Of a DNA stretch of 64,000 nt, positions 13,031-25,800 are shown one piece after another (within the stretch, counting starts at the first letter, position 1; every line of letters begins with the position of its first letter). The notes under the pieces were generated by a model. The model saw only the letters and a list, made by a program, of their open reading frames with translations, was not told where the DNA came from and made no database searches. A program made the translations under genes and the position numbers. Source of the DNA: Eudorina sp. 2006-703-Eu-15. Taxonomy: Eukaryota > Chlorophyta > Chlorophyceae > Chlamydomonadales > Volvocaceae. The stretch covers positions 680,665 through 744,664 of the forward strand of contig BDSI01000029.1 in assembly GCA_003117195.1 (NCBI GenBank). Direction: 5' to 3'.

Positions 13031-13926
13031 CCGGCAGTACGGTATCCCATCTGGGATGCCAACGCTGTGTTATCCGACAGTGCGCTTCCCGCCGTGCCCC
13101 CCGCCCCCTCCGACCACCCGGCCCAAACCACTGCCCTGCAGCTACGTCTACATGGTCCACCGACAGGCCATGGCCATGGAAAGGTGTGTGTATGGGTGTA
13201 GCTGGCTTCTCAGTTCTCACCTTGTCGTGCCTGCAACTGAATTACTAGAATACTACATCCTGGAGAGGAAACCTCAGACATGGAGCAAGCGGGGCCAGGG
13301 CATGTGGCAGCGACGTGCGTGCACACCCGCCCGCAAGTATCCGGATCTGGGCGGTTATGGGTGGGCTTCTTCTTAAGCACACCCGCCCGCCCCTGCAGTG
13401 AGCGGCCTCCGCGTTGCTACCGACTGATGACGCTTACCGGTCAGCTTTGCGCGCTGTAGCTGTGCGTCTAGCGTCTAGCGTATGCGGTCGTTCATGATTC
13501 GGCCAACCCGGGCACACCCTGCGGCATAGCCTCGGCCAGTAGTGTCGGCCACGCACATGCCTATGCATGGGTGGGCGCTCCAGGCCCTGAGCTGTCCCGG
13601 CGATGCTGCTACAACCCGGGTGCGTCTGGCCCTCGGTGACCCCTTACTGCCCTTCGCTGCTTTGTCAATCCTAATATGACCCCTCACACCTCACCCTCAG
13701 TGACCCCTCACACCTCACCCTCACCCTCAACTCCGGGCTCTGCTGTCCGTGCGGCATGGTGCGTGCACCACGCATTGATGACGCCCCCCGCGCTCCAGGT
13801 TCCAGCTGAACATCGTGCGCGCGGGACAACGTGACGGACCGCGTCTCTGATGTCTGCGGCAAGTCGCTCAACTACACGCTGGGCAAGTTGAGGACCAATG
13901 TCGCCCTCATGGAGCAGTACCACCGT
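13031..13926 (+). pseudogene. exon-like island, Pro-rich plus conserved-looking exon, frameshifted
   Basis: Two exon-like blocks on the plus strand. The first (about 13036-13181) reads FPPCPPPPPTTRPKPLPC then YVYMVHRQAMAME and stops at a GTGTGT donor. The second follows a CTCCAG acceptor at about 13798: it begins FQLNIV, then after a one- or two-base slip in a GCGCGCGGG run reads RDNVTDRVSDVCGKSLNYTL followed by GKLRTNVALMEQYH, to a GTGAGT donor at about 13926. Cys-Pro and polyproline blocks resemble volvocine extracellular-matrix proteins, but no pherophorin domain is present. No start, stop or further exons could be assigned. Confidence 0.3.
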
Positions 13927-14219
13927 GAGTGGGAGTTGTGCGGCCTGCGGGGTTAGGCGTGGCGGGTGGGCTAGTGCATGGGTGGTCGCATGGGTGGGCA
14001 CATGGGCCAGTGCCAGAGCAGCTTGGAGTGGAGTGGAGTGGAGTGTGCGCCGCGGTCGGCTCCTGAGGCCCAAACGCGCTTCGTTGCTTTTGCTGTCCTA
14101 CTGCCGCACCCCTCTCTAACAACTCCACGGTCATATTGACTTACCCAGACTTCCTCTTGCTCCTTACCCACATGGCCCATTCGTTCTCCCCTCCCTCCCT
14201 CCACCCCCGTATACGGTGA

Positions 14220-15082
14220 TGCAACAAACAGATCAATCATGCTACTTCCCTGCCCCGCAGGGCTGAAAACGGACAGGCCCCATTCAGGTCTCCCAAAACA
14301 CGCCCATTGAGAACCACCAGTTCCATTTCCTGGCATAGGGTCGCCAAAGCCCGCCCAAACGCATTGTCTACGCTATCCTCTGATGACCGACGCGTTGTTA
14401 TGGCGCGCATGAGATCGGATTGGCCCAGCTCCGTGTTGGTGAAATCCGCTATCTCAGCATCTCCCCTCAGCGTCCGGCAGCTCGCAGATACCTGCAATTC
14501 TGGCATTCAGGTCTCCCAGTAGCAAAACCTCGTCGCCTATCTCCTGATCAAGGTGCGAACCCTATCCATGACACGCCGAGTGATCGTGTTCTGCGTCGCA
14601 AGTCCTTTCGACGCATACACCTTAGACCCCAGAGGCGCAGCATACCCAACCCCGATGACCAGACCGTTTCCGCCAAGCGTAAGTGAGTCTCCATGAATAC
14701 GGAGCCGTACGCTGCACATGCCTCTAGGGGCCTTAGTGGACGCGCAATGTGTAACATGTCGTGCTATGCGTTGATGTACCCAGACATAAATTCCCCCGCG
14801 ATCCCTGGACCTGCCAACTAAATAGCATCGTGACCCGTCAGGAATCAGACGCGCTAACCTGCTCATGGCAGACCCATGTGTTTCCGTGAGCACGACAGTG
14901 TGATACCGCGTCACCCATGGGTTGTGAGACTTGTTCGCTGATACGTAGTATCGCCTACCTGAGGCATTCCTCAGGGCAACCCGTGGGGCAAGTGATGACA
15001 AGTCCATCGCCAGAATGCTAGGCGCCGAGGAGACGGAGGAATGGCTGCACAAGACCGGTGAAGCTGACCAAGTACCTAACAA
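14220..15082 (-). pseudogene. decayed LINE apurinic-type endonuclease domain
   Basis: Minus-strand remnant of an endonuclease/exonuclease/phosphatase domain. In order: a YHTVVLTETHGSAM segment (metal-binding Glu of the TE-x-H box), a GVGYAAPLGSKVYAS strand, LLLGDLNARI (the GDxN catalytic box), ELVVLNGRVLGD with NGA, and SMIDLFVASP (the final S-x-I-D box). These blocks lie in different frames, so at least three frameshifts separate them and the copy is dead. No reverse transcriptase follows downstream on this strand before 11.63 kb, so it is a separate fragment from the LINE at 9-11.6 kb. Confidence 0.65.
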
Positions 15083-15611
15083 GAGGCTACTGTAGCATGG
15101 CTAAGCCGAACCTCGCACGAGCCTTACAAGGTGACCTCTACGAGGGGTGCTGAATTCCCCAGCGGGTGAAGCGGGTTATAGGGGGCTGACTACCCTCCGC
15201 CAGGACAAAGCGCAGGGTGCTGTGGTTGCGTGCGGGTGCAGCCGTGCGGTGCTGCTGTCCCTTATCATGGATGCGGCTGATTCACCTTCCTGTCGTCCAG
15301 AACACGACACCTTGCCAAAGCGTGTAGTTACGCTATTGTAACATCATCTCGCAGTACCTTCACGACTGTGGCATGCATGCCGTTGAATCACGGTTTGCAT
15401 GGACAGAAGCCGGGATAAGGCGTCAGTGTCCTTCCAATGGCAGCAATTGAGCCACGAACTGTAACCTCAAGGTGAACGAATTCCGGGGAGCTTTTACATC
15501 GAATAAGGTCCAAAATACTTTGAGTACGAGCAATTACGAGCGTTCAATTGGTTGGTTTCATGTGTTTTCCCTTTCCAACAATGTCGATGGTACCGTTTCT
15601 CTGTTACAAGA
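15083..15611. other. upstream region of the J-protein gene
   Basis: No gene recognised. It should contain the promoter and 5' UTR of the downstream J-protein gene. I could not identify a convincing TATA box. Confidence 0.4.
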
Positions 15612-18600
15612 ATGACCGAGGCCAACAGGGATGAAGCCAGGAAGTGCCTCGCAATTGCCCGACAGTGCATTGCTCAGGATCAACTTGACAGAGCTGAAAA
15701 ATTTGCAAGGAAGGCCCAAAGGCTATACGCAAGTGTTGAGGTAGATTGTGACGGGAATCCTTACGCCAGTCGACTGCGATCGTTGCAATTTTTGCTTATT
15801 ACCGATGCAGGCACAATCCGTTCTTGAGGCTATAGATTCAGCAAGAGCGTCGAAGGCATTCAACAACCAGGACGGAGCAAGCACTAGCCACCATCAGCAT
15901 CAACAGCATGCGTCGCAGACGAATGCTCACAGCAGAGGCAATCCTGCTGGAGGAAGGACGGCCGATGGGGGACCAAGATTACCTCCAAAGGCTCATAGGC
16001 CCGCCAAGCCTGCACCCGTTGAAGACCCGGTGCGTGGCTGGGCGTTTAACGCGGGGCCGCACAAAGAAGCGTAGATTCCTGGGGGCAAAAGTTCGGTATA
16101 GGGGTTCCACCATTATGATGTTCTTGCCCGGTGCTTGCACGGCGACCCCACGCCTTCGGTATCACCGGACCGGCGTGGGCGCTGTGGGGTGCCTCACCGC
16201 CTCCCGCATTGTGTATACACATACACCAGTGCGATGACAACATAGCTCGAGCGAAACCCCGATGTACTGCCCGCACCTGCATGTCATTACAGGGCACCCC
16301 GGAACAGCGAGAGTTGGTTGCCATGGTGCTTAAAGCTAAGGACTATTACGAGGTCCTGGGACTGAAGCGGGATGCAACTGACGACGACATCAAGAAGGCG
16401 TATCGGAAGGTTGGTTCTGGATGGACAAGGCTACTGAGCTTGGAAGAAGACTACTGAGGGTGGGATGGTGTGTCGGGAATTCCATCACGCACCCGAGTGC
16501 ATCGGCATTTGATTGATGCGCGTACTATGTTCGGTCGTTGCATGGTATAAGCTCCTGGCTGGTGCAGACCTCGCCAGCGAAAGGCGGGATAGCGTTACGG
16601 ACGCATTGCCGAACATGCTTACTCTGCCTCCTGACACTGCATCTGCAGTTGGCCCTGAAGTTGCACCCGGACAAGAACAAGGCGCTGCATAGCGATGAGG
16701 CATTTAAGGGCGTCTCAAAAGCGTTCAACTGCCTGTCGGACCCAGACAGACGCGCGTATTACGATCGAACTGGCTATGAGAGCAGTGCTGCGGTGAGTGC
16801 TGGAACCAATCGTGAGTGCGAAGGGATTTTGCGGCTCCTTGCAAAGGTGGTGTTTGGCTTTCCGCGCACGGATTCCAACCCTGCTGGCTGATTTGACGGA
16901 GGAACAACACTTCTCGGGCATTTGGGGGCATTGCTTGATAGGGGTTAATGTCGAGGAGCCTGCCGTCGGATGGCCTTTGTGGCAAGTACGCGGGCGTTGT
17001 CAGCGTCAGGCCTCGAACATGTTGCGTGTCTGTCCGAGTGACGGCATGCGCTGGCAAAGCACGTGCTCGTCTTCGGCCGGAGGGTAGTCACAAGGGAGGC
17101 GCGAAGAGTCTGATGGCTTGTCCGTTGATGGGGTCCCGGGCTTTCATAGACGGCTGAACGCTTGCGTGCAGGCCGCTGCTGCTGCCGCCGCACAACGGGG
17201 TGCGGGGGCGGGCCCAGGCCCTGGCGGCGCAACGTACTACTACGCTTCCGGGGAGGAGTTGGATCCGGAGGAGATCTTCAACATGTTCTTCGGGTCAGCG
17301 GGGTGACGACCCAGTGGGATTGGCTTTTGCTGTGGGGACGTAGTCCCACTCACAAATGGGGGTTGTGCGGGAATGCGGTTATCCGAGGTAATACCAAAGC
17401 AGTTGCTGACGTGGCTAAATGCTAACGTGACATGCCGGTCACGTTTCCGCTTTGACCAGACGCAGCTCGTAGCCGTGGGTCACTACAACTTTACATGTTG
17501 GCTGCTTCACTTTGTAGCTTCCGCATCACTTCCGTAACAGTGTAATGAGTGGCCGCTACGCCCGATTGGTGCAGGGGCGCCTTCGGATCGCCGCACACCT
17601 TCCGCGCGCAGTTTGGGAATCCACGCCAGGTAAGGCGAATGCCAGCCTTGCTGTGCAGTACGTGAACCCACACGGCTTGGTTCTGCCTGCAGAGGCGGCA
17701 TCATGGTCATCATCACGGTGGCGGTTGGCAGGGGCAGGGAGGTGGTGTTCCTGCTGGCGGCGGCGGGCAGGAGCAGCCGCAAAGGGCGGCGATGTTGAGC
17801 TTGATACAGCTGATGCCGATCCTACTCATCCTTGTCTTTACATTCTTCCAAAGTGAGTCCTACGCTGATACTGTGGGTTAGGTGGATTCAGTTTGTGTGT
17901 GTTCGGCCCGTGAAGCTTTGTTGGACCTGTTGCAGCTAACCATCATGAACCTTTACTTACATCAAGCGTGTGGTCAATTGTCCTCTGTCAAGACCATGAG
18001 GAAGGTCCTCACACTACAGGATATGTTCATCCAAATGAATTGCACATGCTACTTCAAGTATGATGCGGCTATTAGAGGTCTTTCCGCCCACGCCAATTCA
18101 TGAACTTCACTGCCCACGCCCGGGCCGCAGGCAGTCAATCGCCACCTTTCAGCCTGGCTCCAGACTCCACGTACCGGGTCCAGGTCCTCACCCAGCGGTT
18201 GGCAGTTCCTTTCTACGTCAAGACCATCGCTGACCTGGAGAAGTCCTTCCCTGCGAAGAGCGACGCCCGCCTGCGGTTGGAGCGACAGGTGGGTCGCGTT
18301 GGGTTAAGCTGAGCCGAGGAGCTGCTGGGTTTCCCCAGCATATCGTGTCACCGACTGGATTACTAATGTTTTCAATCAGTTTAACGTCCCCTTCGCTGGG
18401 CCCGACGGTTGGGAGCGTGCACTGACGAATTCATATGGCGTCCGATGGTGTATGTAAGCCTGTCGTGACGTGCGTATTCAGTTGGGGTGTGGGTAATGGC
18501 TCATGAATGTGGCTACGATACTTGGCGGCTCTTATTTATACTGTGACATCTTCTGAAAAGGCGTTGGTAAAGAGAAAGGTCATTTGCGCTGCAAATTGAG

Positions 18601-19017
18601 CATTCCTGTGCACTATGCAATTCACCCAGGTGGAGAGCGCCTACTACGAGCGGCTCGAGGCGCGCTGCCAGCAGGAGCGACTAATGCGGCATCGCGCCTG
18701 GACGTGGGGAAATCGAGAGCAGGTTAGTACGTGTAGAATCTTGTCGATGATCTTGATTACATGCCGGGGTATGAGCTGCGACCCTGTCCGTCAATGGTAA
18801 ACGAGTTCCTACAACATGGCATGCAGTCAATTGTGTCTTCGTCGACCAAGGCGCATAAAGTTGACCTTACCTGCTTGAGTTGCCAACAACAACCCACTTT
18901 TGTCCGCTTGACTGTTCCGAGGGACAGGCGCGCCTGATGAAGCTCGAAGCTTGCGATGAGATTGAGAGAGTCAACGAGAAACTGGGAACCATGCGGCGGC
19001 AACAATATGTCTATTGA
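15612..19017 (+). CDS. DNAJB12/DNAJB14-type ER membrane J protein (DUF1977)
   Basis: Ten exons give an intact protein of about 431 residues: 15612-15740, 15811-16029, 16293-16409, 16649-16792, 17172-17302, 17575-17629, 17693-17852, 18131-18288, 18630-18722 and 18928-19017. All phases agree. The N-terminus (NRDEARKCLAIARQC) matches the helical start of animal DNAJB12. The J domain begins KDYYEVLGLKRDATDDDIKK and carries the HPD motif (LHPDKNKA). DPEEIFNMFFG follows, then a Gly/His-rich stretch, one transmembrane helix (QLMPILLILVFTFF) and the DUF1977 tail (SPPFSLAPDS, VPFYVKT, ESAYYERLEARC). Family members anchor in the ER membrane with the J domain in the cytosol, stimulate Hsp70 and help degrade misfolded membrane proteins. 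The start is the first Met in frame and aligns with the animal start. It converges on the myosin gene. Confidence 0.9.
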
Positions 19018-19833
19018 CGACTGGGCAGTCGCCGGGTTCAGGTGCACTTTGGCCCGCTACCTGACCTCCGCTGGTCGGGTGCACTTTGGCCCGCTACCTG
19101 ACTTTTGCTGGGAACTTGGAAGAGGGGCCGGTCTTCACAACGAAATCATGGCATGTGAATCTCGTGCTAAGACGTGACTTCTAGGGCTTACGAGCATTTG
19201 ACACGGCTGCTTGGCTGGCAAGGGGAATGTTCTGCGCCGTAATTGTGAGCACATGCACGCGAGCAAGCTATGCAGCGATGCAAAGCCTTTGTCATCGTGG
19301 CCTTTAATGCACTTGGGACGCTGGCTGTTCAGGACAACACTGTCACGGCATGTGCAGACATGTGTGAAAAGGAAGCACATGTTTAATTGACTTCGACCTT
19401 GGAGTAGTAGGTTCACTTCGTTACCCATTGCCAAATACCGTACCCGATGCACGGTACAGCTTCAACTCATCGGTTTACCTCCGACGACCCCGTAACAAGC
19501 ACACGTTTACCTTCTATCACCGTAAGAAAGAGCTTGACCCAATTCTGGAGCACTTATAACCCTGTGATATCCTGATAAGCATGGGTGTGACTGACTGGTG
19601 CACCGCAAACACCGGCCCGACCGCTCACTGCATGCCTGTGTTCGGCAATATCATTCAGGGTCCAATGGCCAGCGCACCCACATCACATCGTGTGTAAATG
19701 AGCTGAACGATGTCATGCACGATACCAGTATTCGCGAACTTTCAACGCTGGCAGCAATGCCACCCCAACCGTAAAGACCAGAACAAGGCGTTATATACAC
19801 CCGCACCACAGACTGACAGGCAGCCGCAAACCA
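19018..19833. other. convergent intergenic region
   Basis: Lies between the 3' ends of the J-protein and myosin genes. A short direct duplication of GGTGCACTTTGGCCCGCTAC occurs at 19041 and 19078. No gene is seen. Confidence 0.5.
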
Positions 19834-22800
19834 TCAGCGTGCACTGCTGTTAAACAACTTGTTGAGCAATTTAGTGCTGTGCGCAGCCTTGCGCTTGTTC
19901 TCAGCTCCTGCCGAAAGGTTTGCTGCAGATGCAGGCCGAACGCCCATATCCTGCGGTGGCGGTATTCGTTGCTGCGACCCAGGGCCGGACGTCACGGGTG
20001 TTGCTCCTGGCGGCGGCCGTGCACTGGCAGCGGGACCACTGGCAACAGGCCCAGCGACGCGTACCGATTGGCTAGGACGCAGGGAGTCACTGGTGCCCGT
20101 TTGCCCATCCCGGCCCAGCTGCCCGACGTGGCTGTGGCCATGACTTAGACCCTGGCTGTGGCCGTGCCCGTGGCTGGCGCGACCTTCCATACGCTCGATC
20201 TTGTGCAGCACCTCCTCTGCAGCAGCCATGGCAAACACGTTGCGCGGACGATAACCAAACCCTTCACTTTGAGGGCAAGGATCAACGTGCATCATGCTAG
20301 GCGAAGCAAACGTTCAGCATAACATACTTACATCCGCATGCATACTGCATGAAGCCATCTAGAAGTTAAACTGCCTCACCTGTTGTGCGCAGCTTCTCCT
20401 TGAACTCCCGCTTCCAAACATCGAACTTCTTCTTGAGTTTGAAGAGCTCCACCCCAGGGTCCATCTCCGGTGCCATGACCTGTCCCTCGTGGACCTCCCT
20501 GATGAATGCCACGTCGTCGGGCAGAACTGCAGTGCAACAGATAAGGACCAGTAACACCGACCTGGCCGCGACGCCTCAACCTAATATTCAGAAACCCTGG
20601 GCCATAGCATCCAATGGGGCACGAAGGTGAAGGGCAACATGTGGCAGACGTGGTGGATTCAGACTGACCCTGCATAACTCGCTCCAGCTCCTCGCCGAGC
20701 TTCGTCACGTAACGCTGACTAGCATTGGCAGGTATGGATTGTCCCGCTGCTCCATTTGCCGGACCACCATTGATAGAGGCTCCTCCCGCCGTTGAAGATT
20801 GCACCGTGCGGGCGTCACTAGCCACGCCCGGAGATTGCATACCCACGGAGCTTGGCGCCCGATCCACCGAAATCGGCTCAGACACCATGGACGGGCTGGG
20901 CGAGTGGCAGGCGCCAACCACTTGCTCTGCGATTGCCGGGTTGGCGAATGCAGAAGCTGCACGGGGGACAGGCGTTGAGCTAGAAGGCTCACCGCCCTCA
21001 GACGGTGGGGAGCTCGAGAGCCCGACCCGCGCAGGGGCCGCAATCACGACTTCAGCGTCCGTCTCCGTGGCAACGCTAGCCATGGACGGACGCGATGGCG
21101 TTTGCGTCGCTACAGCTGTTCCGGCAGCAGTGATCTGTCGTGGCTGCGGGACAAGCTCGGCGTCTGTCTGAGTTGCAAGTGAAGCAATCAAGACGCTCTG
21201 TTGCGTCCCAGTTGCAACCAGCTCCCTGACCGTTTGTGTTGACGTATCTGCAAGGCTGGATGACACTACAGGCTGCACCGGTGGCACCGCTGCCGCCTGC
21301 TCGTCGGGATCGGTTTGCGTTGCTAAGCTCACGCCATGCGGAGTCTGCTCCCTGCTGGCTGCAGTCGGCGCCATAGGGCTTGCCGCTGAGGGCCCCACAG
21401 CAGCAGCGGTGGCAGCATTAGCCAAAATCGTTTCTGGCACGGCACGGCTGGACGTCATAGCCAGTGTTGCAGCATCCCCGGTGCTGCCTGCTTGCTGCAC
21501 TGCACTGGAGTCCCCAACGGGCTGAGTGAGAGCTGCAACTTGACTGGGCAGCGGCGGCAGGGCATTGTCACCCAGCATTGTCCGGCACTGCACGCAACCA
21601 GGTAGGAAAGCATTCACATGTAACACATCGTATCTAGGAATACAGCTTAAGGGAATACAGCGTGTTCCGGCCATAACTACTGCGGTTCAGACCCATCATG
21701 CGTAGCTCTTACAATACGTTATGATTGGTATTGCTTCTGGACCCTCCCCACCTTTTGGATGTACGCCTGGAGCAGTCGGACTTGCTCCAGCCAATTCACG
21801 CTCTGCTCTTCGCACTTGTGCTGATACCGCTGGGTCAAGCTGCGCTCAAGTTGCAACTGCTTTTGCAGCTTGACGTTTTCAAGGTTTAGCCGCTCGACCT
21901 GCAGCGAGAACACCGAAATCGCAACTCTATAAAGGAACCCTCGGCTTTACACCATCGTGCAGGTGTGCATCTCGCGCACCCTACCTGGATAGCGAGCTCC
22001 TGCGCCAGCTCGAACCTGTTGACGACGGCCGGGGTGACCACCGCAGGCGTCATAACCATCACAGGAGGCCGCGTTAAAGGTTGGCTCGCGGCCGACTGCA
22101 CAGCTGCTGTTTCCGCGTTGGCTTTGGTTGCTCTTGCCCGCGCCGACGCCTCATCGACAGTCGTTTCCATACAGCTCGGGGAGTCTGCGGCAACGGCCGG
22201 ACTAGAACCGCCCTGCACAACGGCAGGCGCCGTCCCTTCTTGATTGGGTGCCTCCCCTTCCCTGCGCCAAGCGACCAGGGCCTCGCGAACGGCATCCAGA
22301 CTTGTAGCACCTGCACGACCAAATAATACGAATTAAAGGAACAGATCATACGTTAACGCTCATCCTTCATAAACACGCCAAGAACCCGGCACAGCCACCC
22401 CAGACGTCTCAGCGTCCGTGGCCGGACCGCACCAACTTCCGCCCGTGGCATGTAAACGCCGTATCCTGCGAAGCTTGTCTAGTAATAGTACCGCACTCCT
22501 GCGTGACGTGTTGTGGCTGCCGCCGCGCACCACAGCGGTTAATGTCACCTGGACTAAGAACCACGGGATCGCTCCGACACCGCACGCAACAACCATCGAC
22601 GGGTTGCCCTCCCAATGCACCCACCCGCGTTGCAGCATTCCCTCCACGCTGCCAGGGCCGTCGGCACATCCTCCATGGTGACACTATATTCCGAGCGCAG
22701 CGCGCCAAACCAGTCCGCCTCCAGCTTGCTTTTGACGCGCACCTCCTCTGCAGCCAGCTCAGCCCGATCCCGCGCCTGTGTACGTTCATGGGAACAAGGA

Positions 22801-25800
22801 CTATTTAATGACAAGCTGCTGCGCCTTCAGGCATTACGGCGTCTTTGTTGGCACGATATAAGCCGCCTCAGTGCACCGGCCTTCATGAGAGTGCAACCAC
22901 AAGAGGCCACGCGCCGCATTCGTGAATGAAAGGCTGGTAGACGCGCAGCCATTAGCGACAGCAAACCATGATGACTGCAACCGACACCTGCCTGCATGAC
23001 GCGCGACAGCCACCGGCTGAATTTCCATGTCCGGTAGCCCTTCGTCTGGATGGTGACCACGGCCCATTTCACGCGCAAAAAGTGCGAGCGTGCGGCGTGC
23101 ATGCGCCAAGCGCTCTGGAAAACCACTGCCGCGTTATGTCGTTCGACCAGGTCCTTGTACGCCAGCGCGGCGACACGCGTGCGCCACAGGGCCTGCGTCG
23201 AGCACGGACACAGAACAAACACACAATACTGAAGGTATGTGGGGAATGCCTACGGCAGCGTGCTAACTCTGGTATCAGGTGATACTACGTCGTGAGCAGC
23301 ACGGCGCATAATGGTAACATTCATCCACATTGCGCGAGACCCCCTGCATGTCTGCCGCACGTCTGCCTGGGTTCTGTTACACCCACCTGCATCACATTGG
23401 CCGCGCGCAGCAGCTGCAGATAGGCTCTGCGAGCCTTGTACATCCGCCATCCAGACTGCAACGTGAGAACCGCAGCCTGCATACGCGCCCACCTGAAAGC
23501 ATTCGGGCAAAGCGGGAACAATTCATCCAACAGCCAAGAAGAAGGGTTCGGTTCAGGCGAGAACAAGTCGACAGGTACCACAATGAAGGTCAGTCATGGA
23601 CACGCGCAGGCCCCGTGTAGTGCCCCCTGGCAGTCCACGCACTCCTTGGACCGAAGCGTCAGGTAGGGGTGACGGCGCTGAGAGCAGTCACCGATCCGAA
23701 GACTACTTAATGCTTGACTTTTGACGCACGTTAGCCATGACGATCTCGCGTTGCGTGAACGCGGTCAAGTCCGGGATGCAAGAAGCTGGCAAGTAATTGG
23801 CATTGACCATACAGATGCCTTGATTTGTCATGCGCAACGCAGCCGTCTTGCATGTTCAGGCGAAGCACAAGGACCCATCTTTGGCGGTCCATTTCCGCAG
23901 CCCCTCAAGGTCAGGGCGCGGGACCGCTTTCAGCAACAATCGCGGCCGGGAAATGGTGCGCCCATGTGTTCACATTTGTAATTGTTTGTCATCCAGTTAT
24001 GGCAGCATACCTAATGAACAGGAATGCAGCATGTATGAGTATACAGCATACCTATCCTCGACAAGGCCCAGCACGCCGGGTCGGAAGAAGACCTTGGTCC
24101 GGCCGAGCTGATATTGCCCAGCGTGCAGACCGAACCGCTCGAGAAGGGTCATGCAGACCTACGCAAGCAACAGACCATTTACGGGATGATAAGCACCGAC
24201 ACGTCATAAAGAGTGCACCTTTGCGCACGTGCAACGCGGACGTGTCAATGGCCATGTTTGTCTTGTGCGTTCTCACAACGAAAGATCACAGACAAATAGC
24301 TCCTCTTTGGCAGAGACAGCCGAGTCGGGGCTCACGAGTCCCACGTCTTCGTGTGAAGCGAACACGCATAGTTACGTGTGACCGACGCGACTGCCCCTGG
24401 CCTCCACAACTCGCCTGCCTGCTGCCAGCTGAGCCCTGCTGCTGCAGCAGCATTTGCTGATCTTCGGGTGGCAGCAGAAGACTGTAACGCGACGCGAAGT
24501 CCTCCAGCCGGTAGCGAGTGGGAAACCCTGCTGCGGACACGCGAGCGACTTCCAAGACACCGCAGCACCTGAAATCAGAAGCAAGATGGCATCGTATTCC
24601 CTTTGCTGGCGGTGAACATGGTTGCTCAAAGACAAGAGGCAAACAGAGATGCTATCCGCACGGTAACTTCACCTTGAGGCACATCCCAATCTGAGGCGCA
24701 CGCATCCGTGCGCGTCACCCGTGTGTCCGATGAGAAAGCGAGTAAGTCTATAACGCTGGACTGCGTTTCCGTGACACTCACCGCAGTTGATGTAGCGTGG
24801 CAACGGAGTCCATGTTGTTTGGAAGCAGCTGTGCGTTGGGCTTGATGCACCGAACAAAGTGCAGACCCGTTGTGTCCAGCTCTGAAACAAGCTCACGCAA
24901 CTGCTGCCCAAATCGTGTAATCACCTGCAATCCACGTAGCGCCACCCATAGTTTACGAGTTTGGTCTTGTCGGAGAGCCCCAGACCTCATCGTTATGGTT
25001 GCATTGAATACCTTACATGCCAGCATCAAGTGGTTGCATCCGTCTGGCTCTCTGCACAAGTTCCTGGCCTGAACCCCTGTGTTACCACCCACCGTCTGCC
25101 CTTTCTTAGTGCTCCGTTCCGCCTCCTCCTGGACGCCGGTGCCGAGCTCGGCCATGAGGGGCTTGGAGCTGCTTGCCATGAGCTGGACCAAGTCTGGGGG
25201 CCATCGCAACGCGCAAGACATGGTCTTCGTGTCGTACATGTTAACAGCGACGTGAGCGAGCGACAAGGTAACAGTCAATTGCGATAGAATGTGCTACCCT
25301 GAATCCAGTTCCCCGTGTCTGTCAGTACATGCTTCCATGGCTGAGCACGTTCAAGCTTACAGGTATGACGAACAAGCTTACAGTATTGGTAAACGGCTCC
25401 TTCCCATCCGGGTAATTGCTTGCCGTAGCGAACGCCTTGATGTTCATACCTTATCGCAGAGAGTTACAACCGATTGTTCGCACCTGCGCTCAGGGTGTCC
25501 TTATTCTTGTCCAGAAGCCCCTTGGTGTCGTACTGCACCGCACCGGCGTAATGCCGGATAATGAAGCTTCCAGGCACGCGCGGGTTTGTACCGAAGTGTG
25601 ACCGAGGCGTCAGCGCCTCCAGCAGCTGCATATGCAGCGTCGCATCTGTGGCCCGAGGAAATTTGCACTGCGAGTCCAAGACCGCGAGCACGCCCAGACC
25701 CTGGAAAAGGGCAGACAAGGAAGATAGATGGCTCAATGACTGCAACTGCAAGGCATTTGGTGCGCCGCAGATGCTGCCGTGCTCCAGAAATGGCTAACCA

